From the NCBI RefSeq assembly GCF_002303885.1, contig NZ_MRCM01000004.1, forward strand, positions 301,229-365,228: DNA of 64,000 nt, read 5' to 3'. Of the stretch, positions 63,927 through 64,000 are shown in pieces. Numbering within the stretch: the stretch's first letter is position 1; the number at the start of each line of letters is the position of its first letter. The notes under the pieces are model-generated. The model had not been told where the DNA came from, ran no database searches, and saw only the letters and a program-made list of their open reading frames with translations. A program made the translations under genes and the position numbers. The stretch is from Flavobacterium sp. ACN2 (GTDB lineage: Bacteria > Bacteroidota > Bacteroidia > Flavobacteriales > Flavobacteriaceae).

Positions 63927-64000
63927 ACGATGAAGAGTTTGATCCTGGCTCAGGATGAACGCTAGCGGCAGGCTTAACACATGCAAGTCGAGGGGTAGAG
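63927..64000 (+). rRNA. rrs: 16S ribosomal RNA, 5' end only
   Basis: TGAAGAGTTTGATCCTGGCT is the universal 16S 5' region, followed by CAGGATGAACGCTAGCGGCAGG and the Bacteroidetes-type AACACATGCAAGTCGAGGGG. By alignment with E. coli position 5 at base 63931, the mature end is near 63927. The gene runs past the window edge. Three tandem promoters lie upstream. Confidence 0.97.

Overview
The window looks like the chromosome of a Flavobacterium (Bacteroidetes/Flavobacteriia). The evidence is AT-rich DNA, the Bacteroidetes-type promoter core (TTG, about 19 bases, TAnnTTTG) seen repeatedly, and long Bacteroidetes-type RpoB and RpoC. Other group-typical genes are the DUF3467 partner, an ABC-2/M1-peptidase fusion, a DUF2975-XRE pair and carboxypeptidase-regulatory/kelch exported proteins. 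Many intergenic repeats are of kinds I associate with flavobacterial genomes. Calls rest on reading the proteins and motifs; no database was searched.

Layout. 1-7.0 kb: 3' end of rpoB, rpoC and a DUF3467 gene. 7.1-14.2 kb: a Cys-motif membrane protein, release factor 3 (prfC), a Thermococcales-like alpha-amylase lipoprotein, a SurA-like periplasmic PPIase and a MoxR ATPase. 14.6-19.8 kb: two different aconitases in tandem (AcnB type, then mitochondrial/AcnA type). 19.8-24.4 kb: three tandem paralogous kelch proteins, all with non-ATG starts. 24.5-32.7 kb: a LysM/NlpC-P60 hydrolase, a histidine kinase and response regulator, a Tam-like methyltransferase, an SDR, an amino-acid permease and small proteins. 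32.8-40.1 kb: a DNA-damage/mutagenesis cassette (alkB-like, exonuclease-GIY-YIG, dnaE2-like, dinB) divergent from a self-cleaving S24 repressor. 40.1-42.5 kb: small metabolic and unknown genes.

42.6-54.9 kb: a complete kdp potassium-uptake locus. It includes an unannotated-size kdpF (25 aa), a second 27-aa membrane peptide, a porin, a kinase-less KdpD, a separate histidine kinase and an NtrC-type sigma-54 regulator in place of OmpR-type KdpE. Nearly every junction in this locus carries a different inverted repeat. One junction also holds an opposite-strand four-helix-bundle (23S IVP-like) gene bracketed by repeat arms found elsewhere in the locus.

55-63 kb: a polysaccharide-deacetylase-like gene interrupted by one in-frame TGA, an ABC exporter with an M1-peptidase-fused permease, an XRE/DUF2975 pair with a clear twin-palindrome operator, and a luciferase-like monooxygenase. 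63-64 kb: more dispersed repeats, then three tandem near-consensus rRNA promoters about 120 bp apart and the first bases of a 16S rRNA gene. No CRISPR array, tRNA, prophage or transposase gene was seen.
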